The translations under genes were made by a program, and so were the position numbers. 64,000 bases of DNA. Origin: JAOPZW01 sp963806015. GTDB lineage: Bacteria > Actinomycetota > Thermoleophilia > Solirubrobacterales > Solirubrobacteraceae. This document shows positions 52,511-60,430 of this stretch, piece after piece. Under the pieces are notes generated by a model that saw only the letters and a program-made list of their open reading frames with translations, did not search any database and had not been told where the DNA came from. The stretch lies in the NCBI GenBank assembly GCA_963806015.1, contig CAWDWM010000002.1, positions 782,309-846,308 of the forward strand, read 5' to 3'. Position 1 is the first letter of the stretch. The number at the start of each line of letters is the position of its first letter.

Positions 52511-52561
52511 CGAACTGCATGGGATCGCTACCGGAAACCGGGAGCAATCCCATGCAGTTCG
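52511..52561 (+). ncRNA. Candidate bridge-RNA hairpin of IS110 copy 1
   Basis: A perfect 15-bp stem (CGAACTGCATGGGAT with its exact complement) encloses 21 nt that contain a second stem CCGG-AAA-CCGG, with two 5-nt internal strands (CGCTA and GAGCA). A stem with an asymmetric-content internal loop upstream of the transposase is what a bridge-RNA binding loop looks like. No homologous RNA was compared. Confidence 0.4.
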
Positions 52562-52811
52562 CGCCGAGGACGAGCGCAAGCGCTCCGACCGCCGCTCATT
52601 GGTCATCCTTGGTGGTGCCGGCGGCCGCCGGGAGAGCGCCAACACCGCTTGCCGGTGTGGAGGGCCAGAGTGAGACCAGCGCGTCCCGGCGGTCCGTCGA
52701 GGTGTCCTGAGCTGCAACTGGGAGTCGCGCCCTCAGAGCGCCGTCAATGAGCACTCGCCACGGTACCTCGCCGCCGGCCGCAGTAAACAGCATCGGTTGA
52801 AGGGAGGAGTC

Positions 52812-54030
52812 GTGAACGAGGGTCGCTTTGCTGGCGTTGTTTGGGCCAGCGAGGAGCACGCCGTTTGTATCACCGATGGCGATGGGCGGATCGTCGAGGG
52901 GCGTCGCTATCGCCATGACGAGCGCGGGATCACGGCGCTGTGCGCGCGCCTGATCGAGCTTGGGGTCGGGCGGGTTGCCGTTGAGCGCCCGGACGGGTTG
53001 CTGATCCGAGCGGCTGCTGGACGCCGGGCTGCGGGTCATCGCGGTGCATCCCAACCAGGTCGCCGCGATGCGCGCAGGGTTCACCGCGGCGGGCGCCAAG
53101 AGCGACAGCTTCGACGCGTTCGTGCTCGCCGAGCTCGCGCGCACCGACAGCCACCGCTTCCGCGTCCTGGTCCCCGACTCGGACGCCACCAAGGCGCTGC
53201 GGGCGCTGTCGCGCTCGCGTGAGGACCTCGTCGCTCACCGGGTCGCGATCGCCAACGAGCTGCGCGCGCAGCTGGAAGCGTTCTGGCCCGGCGCCGCGCC
53301 TGTCTTTCGCGATATCGACAGCCCGATCGCGCTGGCGTTCCTCAAGCGCTACCCATCCCCGACCGACGCCCACGGTCTCGGCGAGCAGCGCATGGCGCGC
53401 TTTTTGGCCCGACAGCAATACTGGGGCGGCAAGTCCGCGGGGGAGCTGGTCACTCGGCTGCGCGACGCCGCCTGCGGCCGCGCCGCACAGCTCGAGACCG
53501 ATGCACGACGCCAGATCGTCCTCGCGCTCGTCGCCGCGCTGGAAGCGATCGTCGCGCACATCGCCCAGCTGACCCGCGAACTGCGCAGCGCGCTGGCCGA
53601 CCATCCCGACGGACCGACGTTCCGCTCGCTGTTTCGCGACCCAAACTCCGCGGTCTGCGCCGCCGCGATCCTCTCTGAGATGGGTGACTGTCGCGAGCGC
53701 TACCCGACCAAGGCAGCGCTGACCGGCGACGCCGGCCAGGCCCCCGTCGCCATCGAGTCCGGAAAATCCAAGCGCGCCAGATTCCGATCGGCCTGCGATC
53801 ACCGCCTGCGCAAAGCGATCGCCACCATGGCCGACACCAGCCACCACCACAACCCCTGGGCCACCGACATCTACGACCGCGCCCGCGCCCGCGGCTGCTC
53901 TCACCCCCACACCATCCGCATCCTCGGACGCGCCTGGTGCGGCGTGATCTGGCGCAGGTGCCATGACCACAGCACCTACGACCCCGTCCACCACCGAGCC
54001 CTCCAGCGCCTCACCGCACAGCAGGCTTGA
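52812..54030 (+). pseudogene. IS110-family transposase, broken
   Basis: GTG start with AGGGAGGA upstream. The N-terminal RuvC-like part reads FAGVVWASEEHAVCI, where relatives have FAGVDWAS: the first DEDD Asp is Val here. The Glu is in VAVERPDG; the Asp pair is in KSDSFDAFVLAEL. An extra C at 53006-53007 shifts the frame (LLI, then ERLLDAGLRVIAVHPNQ in the second frame). The Tnp20 domain (GQAPVAIESGKSKRARFR) runs intact to TGA. It is not related closely to copy 2. Confidence 0.9.
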
Positions 54031-54053
54031 CACAGGGAGTCTCACCCCCTCCC

Positions 54054-54080
54054 CCTCGATGATGCAGTTGAACGCCGCGC
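54054..54080 (-). repeat. REP-like repeat, copy D
   Basis: The plus strand starts CCTCGATGATGCAGTTGAAC; the reverse complement matches copy A at 26 of 27 positions. It lies between the transposase stop and the epimerase gene. Confidence 0.75.
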
Positions 54081-54135
54081 ACCGCCGCTCGCGCCGGGGG
54101 ACGACCGACAAGGCCCGCCTGAAAGGATCCCTGAC

Positions 54136-54999
54136 ATGACGAAGATCGCGGTCACGGGAGGCAGCGGGAAGGCGGGGCGCGCGGTAGTGCGGGACCTGCT
54201 CGAGCAGGGCCATCAGGTGCTCAACGTCGACCAGGTGCCCTCGGCGGAGTCGAGCTCGCCCGACTCACCCGCACCCTTCCTCTACGCCGACCTCACCGAC
54301 TACGGGCAGACGCTCGAGGCGATCAGCGGCGGCGAGCGGCTGCCCGGCATCGAGGCCGTCGTCCACCTCGCCGCCATCCCCTCCCCCGTGGTCGCGACGC
54401 CCGACCTGACCTTCCGCACGAACATCACGAGCACGTACACCGTGTTCGCCGCCGCCGCGCGCCTGGAGCTCGAGCGCGTCGTGTGGGCATCGAGCGAGAC
54501 GACGCTCGGCCTCCCGTTCGACACCCCGCCGGACTACGCCCCGGTCGACGAGGAGCACGAGCTGCGCCCCGAGTCCTCCTACGCGCTCTCCAAGGTCCTG
54601 GGCGAGGAGATGGCGCGCCAGTTTCACCGCTGGTCCGGCATCCCGATCCTCGGCCTGCGCTTCTCGAACGTCATGGAGGGCGCCGACTACCAGCGCTTCC
54701 CGGGCTATTGGGAGGACCCGCAGCTGCGCAAGTGGAACCTCTGGGGCTACGTCGACGAGTCGCACGTGGCGCAGAGCGTCCGGCTCGCGCTGGAGGCCGA
54801 CGTGGCCGGCGCGGAGTCCTTCATCATCGCCGCCGGCGACACGGTCATGAGGCGCCCGAGTCGCGAGCTGATGGCCGAGGTCTTCCCCGGAGTGCCGGTC
54901 CGCGACGGCGTCGATGGCACCGACACCCTGCTCAGCATCGACAAGGCCCGGCGCGTGCTGGGCTACTCGCCGGACTTCACATGGAGGGAGCTCTTCTGA
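54136..54999 (+). CDS. NAD-dependent epimerase/dehydratase
   Basis: A 287-aa extended SDR. The cofactor loop is VTGGSGKAGRAVVRDL, with FLYADLTD; the active site is VWASSETTLG and YALSKVLGEE (YxxxK). The end FPGVPVRDGVDGTD and LGYSPDFTWRE is typical of sugar-nucleotide epimerase-like proteins in sugar catabolism. Its TGA overlaps the ATG of the aldo/keto reductase gene, so the two probably serve one pathway. Confidence 0.9.
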   Translation: MTKIAVTGGSGKAGRAVVRDLLEQGHQVLNVDQVPSAESSSPDSPAPFLYADLTDYGQTLEAISGGERLPGIEAVVHLAAIPSPVVATPDLTFRTNITSTYTVFAAAARLELERVVWASSETTLGLPFDTPPDYAPVDEEHELRPESSYALSKVLGEEMARQFHRWSGIPILGLRFSNVMEGADYQRFPGYWEDPQLRKWNLWGYVDESHVAQSVRLALEADVAGAESFIIAAGDTVMRRPSRELMAEVFPGVPVRDGVDGTDTLLSIDKARRVLGYSPDFTWRELF

Positions 55000-55979
55000 T
55001 GGACCAGGTCAGACTCGGCGCCACCGGCCTGCACGTCTCGCGCGTGTGCCTGGGCATGATGAGCTACGGCAATGACTCCGATCGCCCGTGGGCGCTCGAC
55101 GAGGCGGCCGCCGAGCCGATCATCCGCCGTGCGGTCGATGCGGGCATCACCTTCTTCGACAGCGCCGACGTCTACTCCCAGGGCGCCAGCGAGGTCGCCA
55201 CCGGGCGCCTCGTCTCGAAGTTCCTCTCGCGCGACGAGGCCGTCATCGCAACGAAGGTCCACGGTCAGATGACCCCCGGCCCCAACGGGCGCGGGCTCTC
55301 GCGCAAGCACGTCCTCGCCGCCATCGACGCCTCGCTGAAGCGCCTGGGGCTCGACCACGTCGACCTCTACCAGATCCACCGCTGGGATCCGCAGACCCCG
55401 ATCGAGGAGACGATGGAGGCCCTCCACGACATCGTGCGGGCGGGCAAGGCGCGCTACATTGGCGCCAGCAGCATGCACGCGTGGCAGTTCGCCAAGGCCC
55501 AGCACGTCGCCGAGCGCCACGGCTGGACGCGCTTCGTCTCCATGCAGAACCACGTCAACCTCCTCTACCGTGAGGAGGAGCGCGAGATGATCCCGCAGTG
55601 CATCGACCAGGGCGTCGGCGTCATCCCCTGGAGCCCGCTGGCCCGCGGCTTTCTCACCGGGACGCGCACGCGCGATGGCGAGCGGCGCACCACGCGCGCG
55701 GAGACCGACGCCTTCCAGGACAGCCTCTACGGCCGCCCGGAGGACTTCGACGTCATCGACCGCCTCAACGAGGTGGCGGCCGAGCGCTTCGACGCCCCGG
55801 CGCAGGTGGCGCTGGCGTGGCTGCTGCACAAGCCGGGGATCACCGCGCCGATCGTCGGCGCCACCAAGCTCGAGCACCTCGAGGAGGCCATCGCCGCAGC
55901 CAACCTGTCGCTGTCGAGCCAGGAGATCGAGCGCCTCGAGGAGCCCTACGTGCCCCACCCGGTGCTCGGGCACGAGTAA
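54999..55979 (+). CDS. Aldo/keto reductase
   Basis: A 326-aa NADPH-dependent barrel. The tetrad is visible: Asp and Tyr in TFFDSADVYSQG, Lys in VIATKVHG, His in LYQIHRWDPQ. NADPH contacts are IPWSPLARGFL and IVGATKLEHLEEA. It matches the AKR subfamily with YakC/Tas-like members. GAGGGAG precedes its ATG, and it is coupled to the epimerase gene. Confidence 0.92.
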   Translation: MDQVRLGATGLHVSRVCLGMMSYGNDSDRPWALDEAAAEPIIRRAVDAGITFFDSADVYSQGASEVATGRLVSKFLSRDEAVIATKVHGQMTPGPNGRGLSRKHVLAAIDASLKRLGLDHVDLYQIHRWDPQTPIEETMEALHDIVRAGKARYIGASSMHAWQFAKAQHVAERHGWTRFVSMQNHVNLLYREEEREMIPQCIDQGVGVIPWSPLARGFLTGTRTRDGERRTTRAETDAFQDSLYGRPEDFDVIDRLNEVAAERFDAPAQVALAWLLHKPGITAPIVGATKLEHLEEAIAAANLSLSSQEIERLEEPYVPHPVLGHE

Positions 55980-55984
55980 CTGCC

Positions 55985-56746
55985 GTGGAGGGCTCGGCGC
56001 CCAGCCCGCAGGAGACCTGGGACGCGCTCTTCAGCGAGTTCTACCTGCGCGCCTACGCCGATGAGGAGGCCGATGCCGACGCCGGTGCCCAGGCGGCGAG
56101 GGCGGCGCGGCTGGCGGCCTGCCCGCCCGGCGGCGACCTGCTCGACGTGCCCTGCGGCTATGGCCGGCACTCGATCCCGCTGGCGCGCGCCGGCTACCGC
56201 GTCACCGGAGTCGACAGCTCGCCCACGCTGCTGGCCGAGGCCCGGCGCCGGGCCGGCGACCCGGCGCCCGAACTGGTCGAGGCCGACTACCGCGAGCTGC
56301 CCTTCGCCGAGCACAGCTTCGACGCCGCGCTGAACCTCTTCACGTCGCTGGGCTTCCACGGCGACGAGGAGGACGTCAGGGCGCTGGCCGACATCGGCCG
56401 CGTCCTGCGCGCGAGCGGGCGCCTGGTGATCGAGACCATGCACCGCGACCTCGCCGTGCGCGGCTTCCGCGAGCAGGACTGGCGGCTGCTCGGCGAGGGC
56501 CGCCTGCTGCTCGAGCAGCGCACGTTCGACGCCGCCGCCGGCATCGCCCAGACCACCCAGACGCTGATCGACAAGGACGGCGGGCGCGACTCGCGCACGT
56601 TCTCGGTTCGGCTCTACACGGCGACGGAGCTCGTCGCCATGCTGGGGCGCGCCGGCTTCGCCGACGTCCGCTGCTACGGCGACCTCGACGGCGGCCCGTT
56701 CGACACCACCACGCGGCTCGTCATCGTCGCCCGCGGCCGATCGTGA
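55985..56746 (+). CDS. Class I SAM-dependent methyltransferase
   Basis: A 253-aa Methyltransf_25-type enzyme: LLDVPCGYGRHSIPLARAGY for motif I, VTGVDSSPTLLAEAR, then FDAALNLFTSLGFHGDEED and the long C-terminal beta part. The start is GTG, 5 nt after the aldo/keto reductase stop. The target is unknown. Confidence 0.88.
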   Translation: MEGSAPSPQETWDALFSEFYLRAYADEEADADAGAQAARAARLAACPPGGDLLDVPCGYGRHSIPLARAGYRVTGVDSSPTLLAEARRRAGDPAPELVEADYRELPFAEHSFDAALNLFTSLGFHGDEEDVRALADIGRVLRASGRLVIETMHRDLAVRGFREQDWRLLGEGRLLLEQRTFDAAAGIAQTTQTLIDKDGGRDSRTFSVRLYTATELVAMLGRAGFADVRCYGDLDGGPFDTTTRLVIVARGRS

Positions 56747-57240
56747 GCGCCGTTCGCATCGTCCCGTGGGGCGAGGGCGATCTCGCGCTCCTGGAGCAGC
56801 TGTTGGGCGACCCGGCGATGATGGAGCACCTCGGCGGCCCCGAGAGCGCGGAGAAGATCGCCGAGCGCCAGGTCCGCTATGAGCGCGCGGACTCCGGCAT
56901 GTTCAAGATCGTCGACGCGACGACGGGCGAGGGCGTCGGATCGGTCGGCTTCTGGGAGCGCGCATGGCGCGGCGAGCAGGTCTATGAGATGGGCTGGTCG
57001 GTCATTCCGAGCGCCCAGGGGCGCGGCATCGCCCGCGCTGCCACCGCCCAGGCCATCGCCGCGGCCGCCGCGCAACGCACGCATCGCTTCGTCCACGCCT
57101 TCCCGTCGGTCGACAACGCGCCGTCGAACGCGATCTGCCGTGCGCTCGGCTTCACGCTGCTCGGCGCGGGCGACTTCGAGTATCCGCCGGGGAACCACAT
57201 GCGCTGCAGCGACTGGCGCCTGGCGCTCCTCCCGGACTAG
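56743..57240 (+). CDS. GNAT-family N-acetyltransferase
   Basis: A 165-aa RimJ/RimL-type acetyltransferase: MGWSVIPSAQGRGIARAATA for acetyl-CoA, and FPSVDNAPSNAICRALGF. The GTG overlaps the TGA of the methyltransferase gene, so this is the fourth gene of a coupled run. The acceptor is unknown. Confidence 0.88.
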   Translation: MSAVRIVPWGEGDLALLEQLLGDPAMMEHLGGPESAEKIAERQVRYERADSGMFKIVDATTGEGVGSVGFWERAWRGEQVYEMGWSVIPSAQGRGIARAATAQAIAAAAAQRTHRFVHAFPSVDNAPSNAICRALGFTLLGAGDFEYPPGNHMRCSDWRLALLPD

Positions 57241-58190
57241 CGCAGGAAGTTGGGCAACTGCTGGCGCAGCACGGTGTAGGCCGGGCGCGTCGCTCCGCTG
57301 GGGGTGGTCAGGCCCGCGTCGAAGCGCGCGTCGCAGCCCGCGCCGGTCCAGTTGTAGACGTACGCGCGATCCACGCCGCTGGAGTGGTAGGTGCGCGCGA
57401 GCTTGAACATGTTCTTCAGCCGGCTGGCGGCGCGCGACGTGCTGCACGGGAAGCTGCGACCGAACTTCACGATCCCTCCGGTCTCGGTGAACCAGAAGTT
57501 CGTCGCGCGGTTGTAGCGGTGCGCCTGGCGGATGATGCTCGAGGTGAACGTCGTGCGGACGCGGTTGACGTCGCCGTAGTTGTGGATGCCCACCAAAGTG
57601 GCCCGGCGGCGGAACGTCGCCGACAGCGCGCGGTACCAGGTCTGCATGTAGCGCTCGACGCCGGTCTGGTCCAGGACGTCGAGCGCCACCACCGCGCACG
57701 ACGAGCAGGGTCCCTTGACCATGCGGTACATCTCGCGGAAGAACTGCGCGGCCCGGGTCGGGCTGCGGTAGGTCGGCTGGCTGGCGTGGTTGGCCTCGTT
57801 CCAGGTGCCGAACTCGCGGACGCCGAGCCCGCGGAAGTACTGCACGAGGCGCCCGACCTTCGAGCGATACTGCGCGACCGACGGCAGCGTGGCCTTCCTG
57901 ATCACGAGCGTGTCGCTGGAGACGTGCAGCAGGACCGAGAAGCCGTCGCGGCGGGCGCGCAGCACATACGCCCGGGCCGCAAGCCGGGCCGCGGTGTGGT
58001 CCATCGCGTTCCACGCGATGAAGTAGCGCACCCGCTTGAACTTCGCGCGCTGGAAGGCCGGCTGGTCGAACATCGCAGCCGACTGGTCCCCCATGCCCAC
58101 CCGGACGGCCGTCCGTGCCTGCGCGGCGGTCGGGATGAGGGCGAGGCACGCGGCCACAGCGGCGAGCACGAGTGAAAGGCGTCGGGGCAT
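57237..58190 (-). CDS. Secreted glycoside-hydrolase-like TIM barrel protein
   Basis: A 317-aa exported protein. The signal peptide runs to AAQA near residue 24. The mature part looks like a GH5/GH39-type barrel: VRYFIAWNAMDHT, EFGTWNEANHASQPTY with a candidate acid/base Glu, VGIHNYGDVN and FWFTETGGIVKFG with a candidate nucleophile Glu, and YVYNWTGAGCD. Substrate unknown. Related proteins occur widely in Thermoleophilia. The stop shares CTAG with the convergent GNAT gene. Confidence 0.8.
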   Translation of the reverse strand: MPRRLSLVLAAVAACLALIPTAAQARTAVRVGMGDQSAAMFDQPAFQRAKFKRVRYFIAWNAMDHTAARLAARAYVLRARRDGFSVLLHVSSDTLVIRKATLPSVAQYRSKVGRLVQYFRGLGVREFGTWNEANHASQPTYRSPTRAAQFFREMYRMVKGPCSSCAVVALDVLDQTGVERYMQTWYRALSATFRRRATLVGIHNYGDVNRVRTTFTSSIIRQAHRYNRATNFWFTETGGIVKFGRSFPCSTSRAASRLKNMFKLARTYHSSGVDRAYVYNWTGAGCDARFDAGLTTPSGATRPAYTVLRQQLPNFLR

Positions 58191-58249
58191 CCCTTCGCCA
58201 ACCCGGCGGCACGCGGCGCGGTTGCGGTCGGGCGTCCGCACCCTGACAG

Positions 58250-58969
58250 TCAGTAGGCCACCGAGGCCAGGTACAGCCCGTGAGCCGGGGCGGTGTCGCC
58301 CGCCTCGGGCCGCGGGCGGCCGGTGAGCAGGGCGCGGAAGGACTCCTCCGAGCGGCGCCCCGTGGCGACCTCGAGCATCGTCCCCACCAGCACGCGATTC
58401 ATGTGGCGCATGAACGTGTCGGCCGTGATCCAGAACTCGAGCACGTCGCCCGCGCGCTCCCAACGCGCCTCGAGCACGTCGCGCTCGAAGCGCACGTGCT
58501 CGGTCTGCGTCGGCGTGAAGGCGGTGAAGTCGTGGGTGCCGGGCAGCGCGGCGGCGCACGCCTGCAGCGCCTCGACGTCGATCGGGCGCGGCCACCACAG
58601 CGCGCGGCCGCGCTCGAACGGCGAGCGCGGGCGCCGCGTGAGCATGCGGTAGCAGTAGGTGCGCGAGCGCGCGTCGCGGCGCGCGTCGAAGCCCTCGGGC
58701 GCCTCGCTGCAGGCGAGCACGGCGACGTCGGGGGCGAGGACCGCGTTGAGCGAGGTCGCCGCCGCCGGCTCGCCCTCGTAGGAGGCGACCTGTCCCCAGG
58801 CGTGGACGCCGCGATCGGTGCGCCCGGCGACGGTCAGCGCCACCGGCACGCGCAGCAGCGTCGCCAGCGCGCGCTCGAGCTCGTCCTGCACCGTGCGCAG
58901 CCCCGGCTGCCGGGACCAGCCGCCGAAGTCGGTGCCGTCGTACTCGATGTCGAGCCGCGCGGTGGGCAC
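58250..58969 (-). CDS. truA: tRNA pseudouridine(38-40) synthase
   Basis: A 239-aa enzyme that modifies the anticodon stem-loop. The opening LDIEYDGTDFGGWSRQPG and the catalytic Asp in VAGRTDRGVHAWGQVAS near residue 52 are diagnostic; FMRHMNRVLVGTMLEVATG closes the active site. The GTG start lies two bases from the left arm of the 168-nt palindrome. In many bacteria truA follows rplQ directly; here a lactonase gene is interposed. Confidence 0.95.
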   Translation of the reverse strand: MPTARLDIEYDGTDFGGWSRQPGLRTVQDELERALATLLRVPVALTVAGRTDRGVHAWGQVASYEGEPAAATSLNAVLAPDVAVLACSEAPEGFDARRDARSRTYCYRMLTRRPRSPFERGRALWWPRPIDVEALQACAAALPGTHDFTAFTPTQTEHVRFERDVLEARWERAGDVLEFWITADTFMRHMNRVLVGTMLEVATGRRSEESFRALLTGRPRPEAGDTAPAHGLYLASVAY

Positions 58970-58970
58970 T

Positions 58971-59138
58971 AGATGATTGGTTCCGTGGCCTTCGCGCCCG
59001 CATGTGCGTGGGCCGTGGATGCCGGGCGCCGCACGGCGAAGGGGTGCCGGGCTGGTTGCCCGGCCCCCTTCGGCGGGTGGCGATCCGGCGCCGCGGAGCG
59101 CGTGCAGGCGGGCGCGAAGGCTACGGAATCAGTCATCT
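58971..59138. repeat. 168-nt near-perfect palindrome (giant hairpin)
   Basis: Arms of 82 and 81 nt enclose the loop TGGTT. Outer parts such as AGATGATTGGTTCCGTGGCC and its counterpart match over about 30 nt with few differences; the inner CGAAGGGG-GCCGGGC arms match with one bulge. Overall identity of the arms is roughly three quarters or better by eye. It covers the last codon of the lactonase gene and ends two bases before truA. It could be a MITE/REPIN-like insertion or a strong mRNA processing or attenuation signal. Confidence 0.85.
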
Positions 59139-60002
59139 GGGACGTGTGGCGCCGTTGACGCCCAGCATCACCGAGTACAGCGACGTCGTCGCGCAGATGA
59201 ACAGGCGGTTGCGCTTGAGGCCCCCGAAGACGACGTTGGCCACGCCCTCGGGCACGAGGACCTTGCCCAGCAGGGTGCCGTCGGGGTGGTAGCAGTGCAC
59301 GCCGTCGCCCGCGCTCGTCCACAGCTGCCCGGCGGTGTCGAAGCGGAAGCCGTCGAAGATGCCGTCGGTGCAGACCGCGAAGACCTCTCCGCCCGAGAGC
59401 CTGCCGCCGGGGCCGACGTCGAAGACGCGGATGTGGCGGGGTCCGTCGGGCACGTGGGAGGCGCCCGTGTCGGAGACGAAGAGACGCGCCTCGTCGGGCG
59501 AGAAGGCCAGGCCGTTGGGGCGCACGAAGTCGTCGCCGGCGATCCGGCAGGCGCCCGAGGCGGGGTCCACGCGGTAGACGTTGGAGGCGCCGATCTCGCT
59601 CTCGGCGGTGTAGCCCTCGTAGTCGCTGTCGATCCCGTAGGTCGGATCGCTGAACCACACGGCCCCGTCGGAGGCGACGACCACGTCGTTGGGGCTGTTG
59701 AAGCGCTTGCCCTCGAAGCGGTCGGCGATCACCGTGATCGAGCCGTCGTGCTCGGTGCGCTCGACGCGCCGCGCGCCGTGCGAGCAGCTCACGAGCCGCC
59801 CCTCGCGGTCGACCGTGTGGCCGTTGGTGTAGCCGGCCGGCGAGCGGAACACCCCGACGTTGCCGGTGGGCTCGTCCCAGCGCAGCATGCGATCGTTGGG
59901 GATGTCGCTCCAGACCAGATAGCGCCCGGCCGCGAAGTACGCGGGCCCCTCGGCCCAGCGGCTGCCCTCGAAGAGCCGCTCGACGCGTGCGCTCGTGCGC
60001 AC
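59133..60002 (-). CDS. SMP-30/gluconolactonase-family protein
   Basis: A 289-aa six-bladed propeller lactonase. Metal ligands and motifs: SRWAEGPAYFAAGRYLVWSD (Glu), FNSPNDVVVASDGAVWFSDP (Asn) and FVRPNGLAFSPDEARLFVSD (Asn, Asp). The recorded GTG is inside the family's usual N-terminus: upstream codons (EYELRDERFRSLV) look like real coding sequence, but no ATG, GTG or TTG precedes them; CTG at 60050 is the nearest candidate. Its last codon lies in the palindrome. Confidence 0.85.
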   Translation of the reverse strand: MRTSARVERLFEGSRWAEGPAYFAAGRYLVWSDIPNDRMLRWDEPTGNVGVFRSPAGYTNGHTVDREGRLVSCSHGARRVERTEHDGSITVIADRFEGKRFNSPNDVVVASDGAVWFSDPTYGIDSDYEGYTAESEIGASNVYRVDPASGACRIAGDDFVRPNGLAFSPDEARLFVSDTGASHVPDGPRHIRVFDVGPGGRLSGGEVFAVCTDGIFDGFRFDTAGQLWTSAGDGVHCYHPDGTLLGKVLVPEGVANVVFGGLKRNRLFICATTSLYSVMLGVNGATRPR

Positions 60003-60064
60003 GAGCGATCGGAAGCGCTCGTCGCGGAGCTCGTATTCGTGCGCAGCCAGGGCTGCGGCCCGCC

Positions 60065-60418
60065 TCAGACCAGCTCGAGGAAGACCATCTCGGTCGCGTC
60101 GGAGCGACGCGGACCGAGCTTGAGGATGCGGGTGTAGCCGCCCGGGCGCTCCGCGTAGCGCGGCGCGACCTCCTCGAACAGCTTGTGCACGGTGAACTTG
60201 TCCTGCCCCAGGGCACTGAGCGCCTGGCGGCGGGCGTGCAGGTCACCGCGCTTGGCCAGCGTGATGAGCTGCTCGAGCTCGGGCTTGACCGCCTTGGCCT
60301 TCGCCTCCGACGTCTTGATCCGCTCGTGCTGGATGACCTCCTTGCAGAGGTTCGCCAGCAGCGCCTTGCGGTGCGAGGCGCTGCGGCTCAGCTTGTGGCG
60401 GGTCTTCTGGTGGCGCAT
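60065..60418 (-). CDS. rplQ: 50S ribosomal protein L17
   Basis: A 117-aa large-subunit protein with RHQKTRHKLSRSASHRKALL, LCKEVIQHERIKTSEAKAKA and the C-terminal ATEMVFLELV. Normal length. It follows rpoA by 12 nt in the ribosomal operon. Confidence 0.98.
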   Translation of the reverse strand: MRHQKTRHKLSRSASHRKALLANLCKEVIQHERIKTSEAKAKAVKPELEQLITLAKRGDLHARRQALSALGQDKFTVHKLFEEVAPRYAERPGGYTRILKLGPRRSDATEMVFLELV

Positions 60419-60430
60419 CGGTGCCGGATC

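Larger units (their letters stand above)
52404..52811. other. Non-coding left flank of IS110 copy 1
   Basis: No ORF with coding bias. It contains REP-like copy C, the 15-bp hairpin and the ribosome-binding site of the transposase. Most of it may be the element's left end, where IS110-group elements encode a bridge RNA. Confidence 0.6.
52455..54053 (+). mobile_element. IS110-family element (copy 1), probable limits
   Basis: It is delimited by inverted REP-like copies C and D and contains the broken transposase and a structured non-coding left part. Insertion of IS110 relatives into REP elements is known for IS621-type elements, which fits. The true ends lie somewhere inside these limits; GGGAGTC occurs at 52720-52726 and 54035-54041 and could be a core sequence, but the first position would leave a very short left end. 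Confidence 0.5.

Noticed and set aside
52720..54041. GGGAGTC at both sides of IS110 copy 1 as a target duplication
   Set aside because: It would leave only about 85 nt before the transposase, too little for an IS110-group left end, and a 7-bp match can occur by chance.
58973..59158. A 61-aa ORF across the palindrome
   Set aside because: Its two ends are reverse-complement translations of each other, a product of the palindrome, not a gene.
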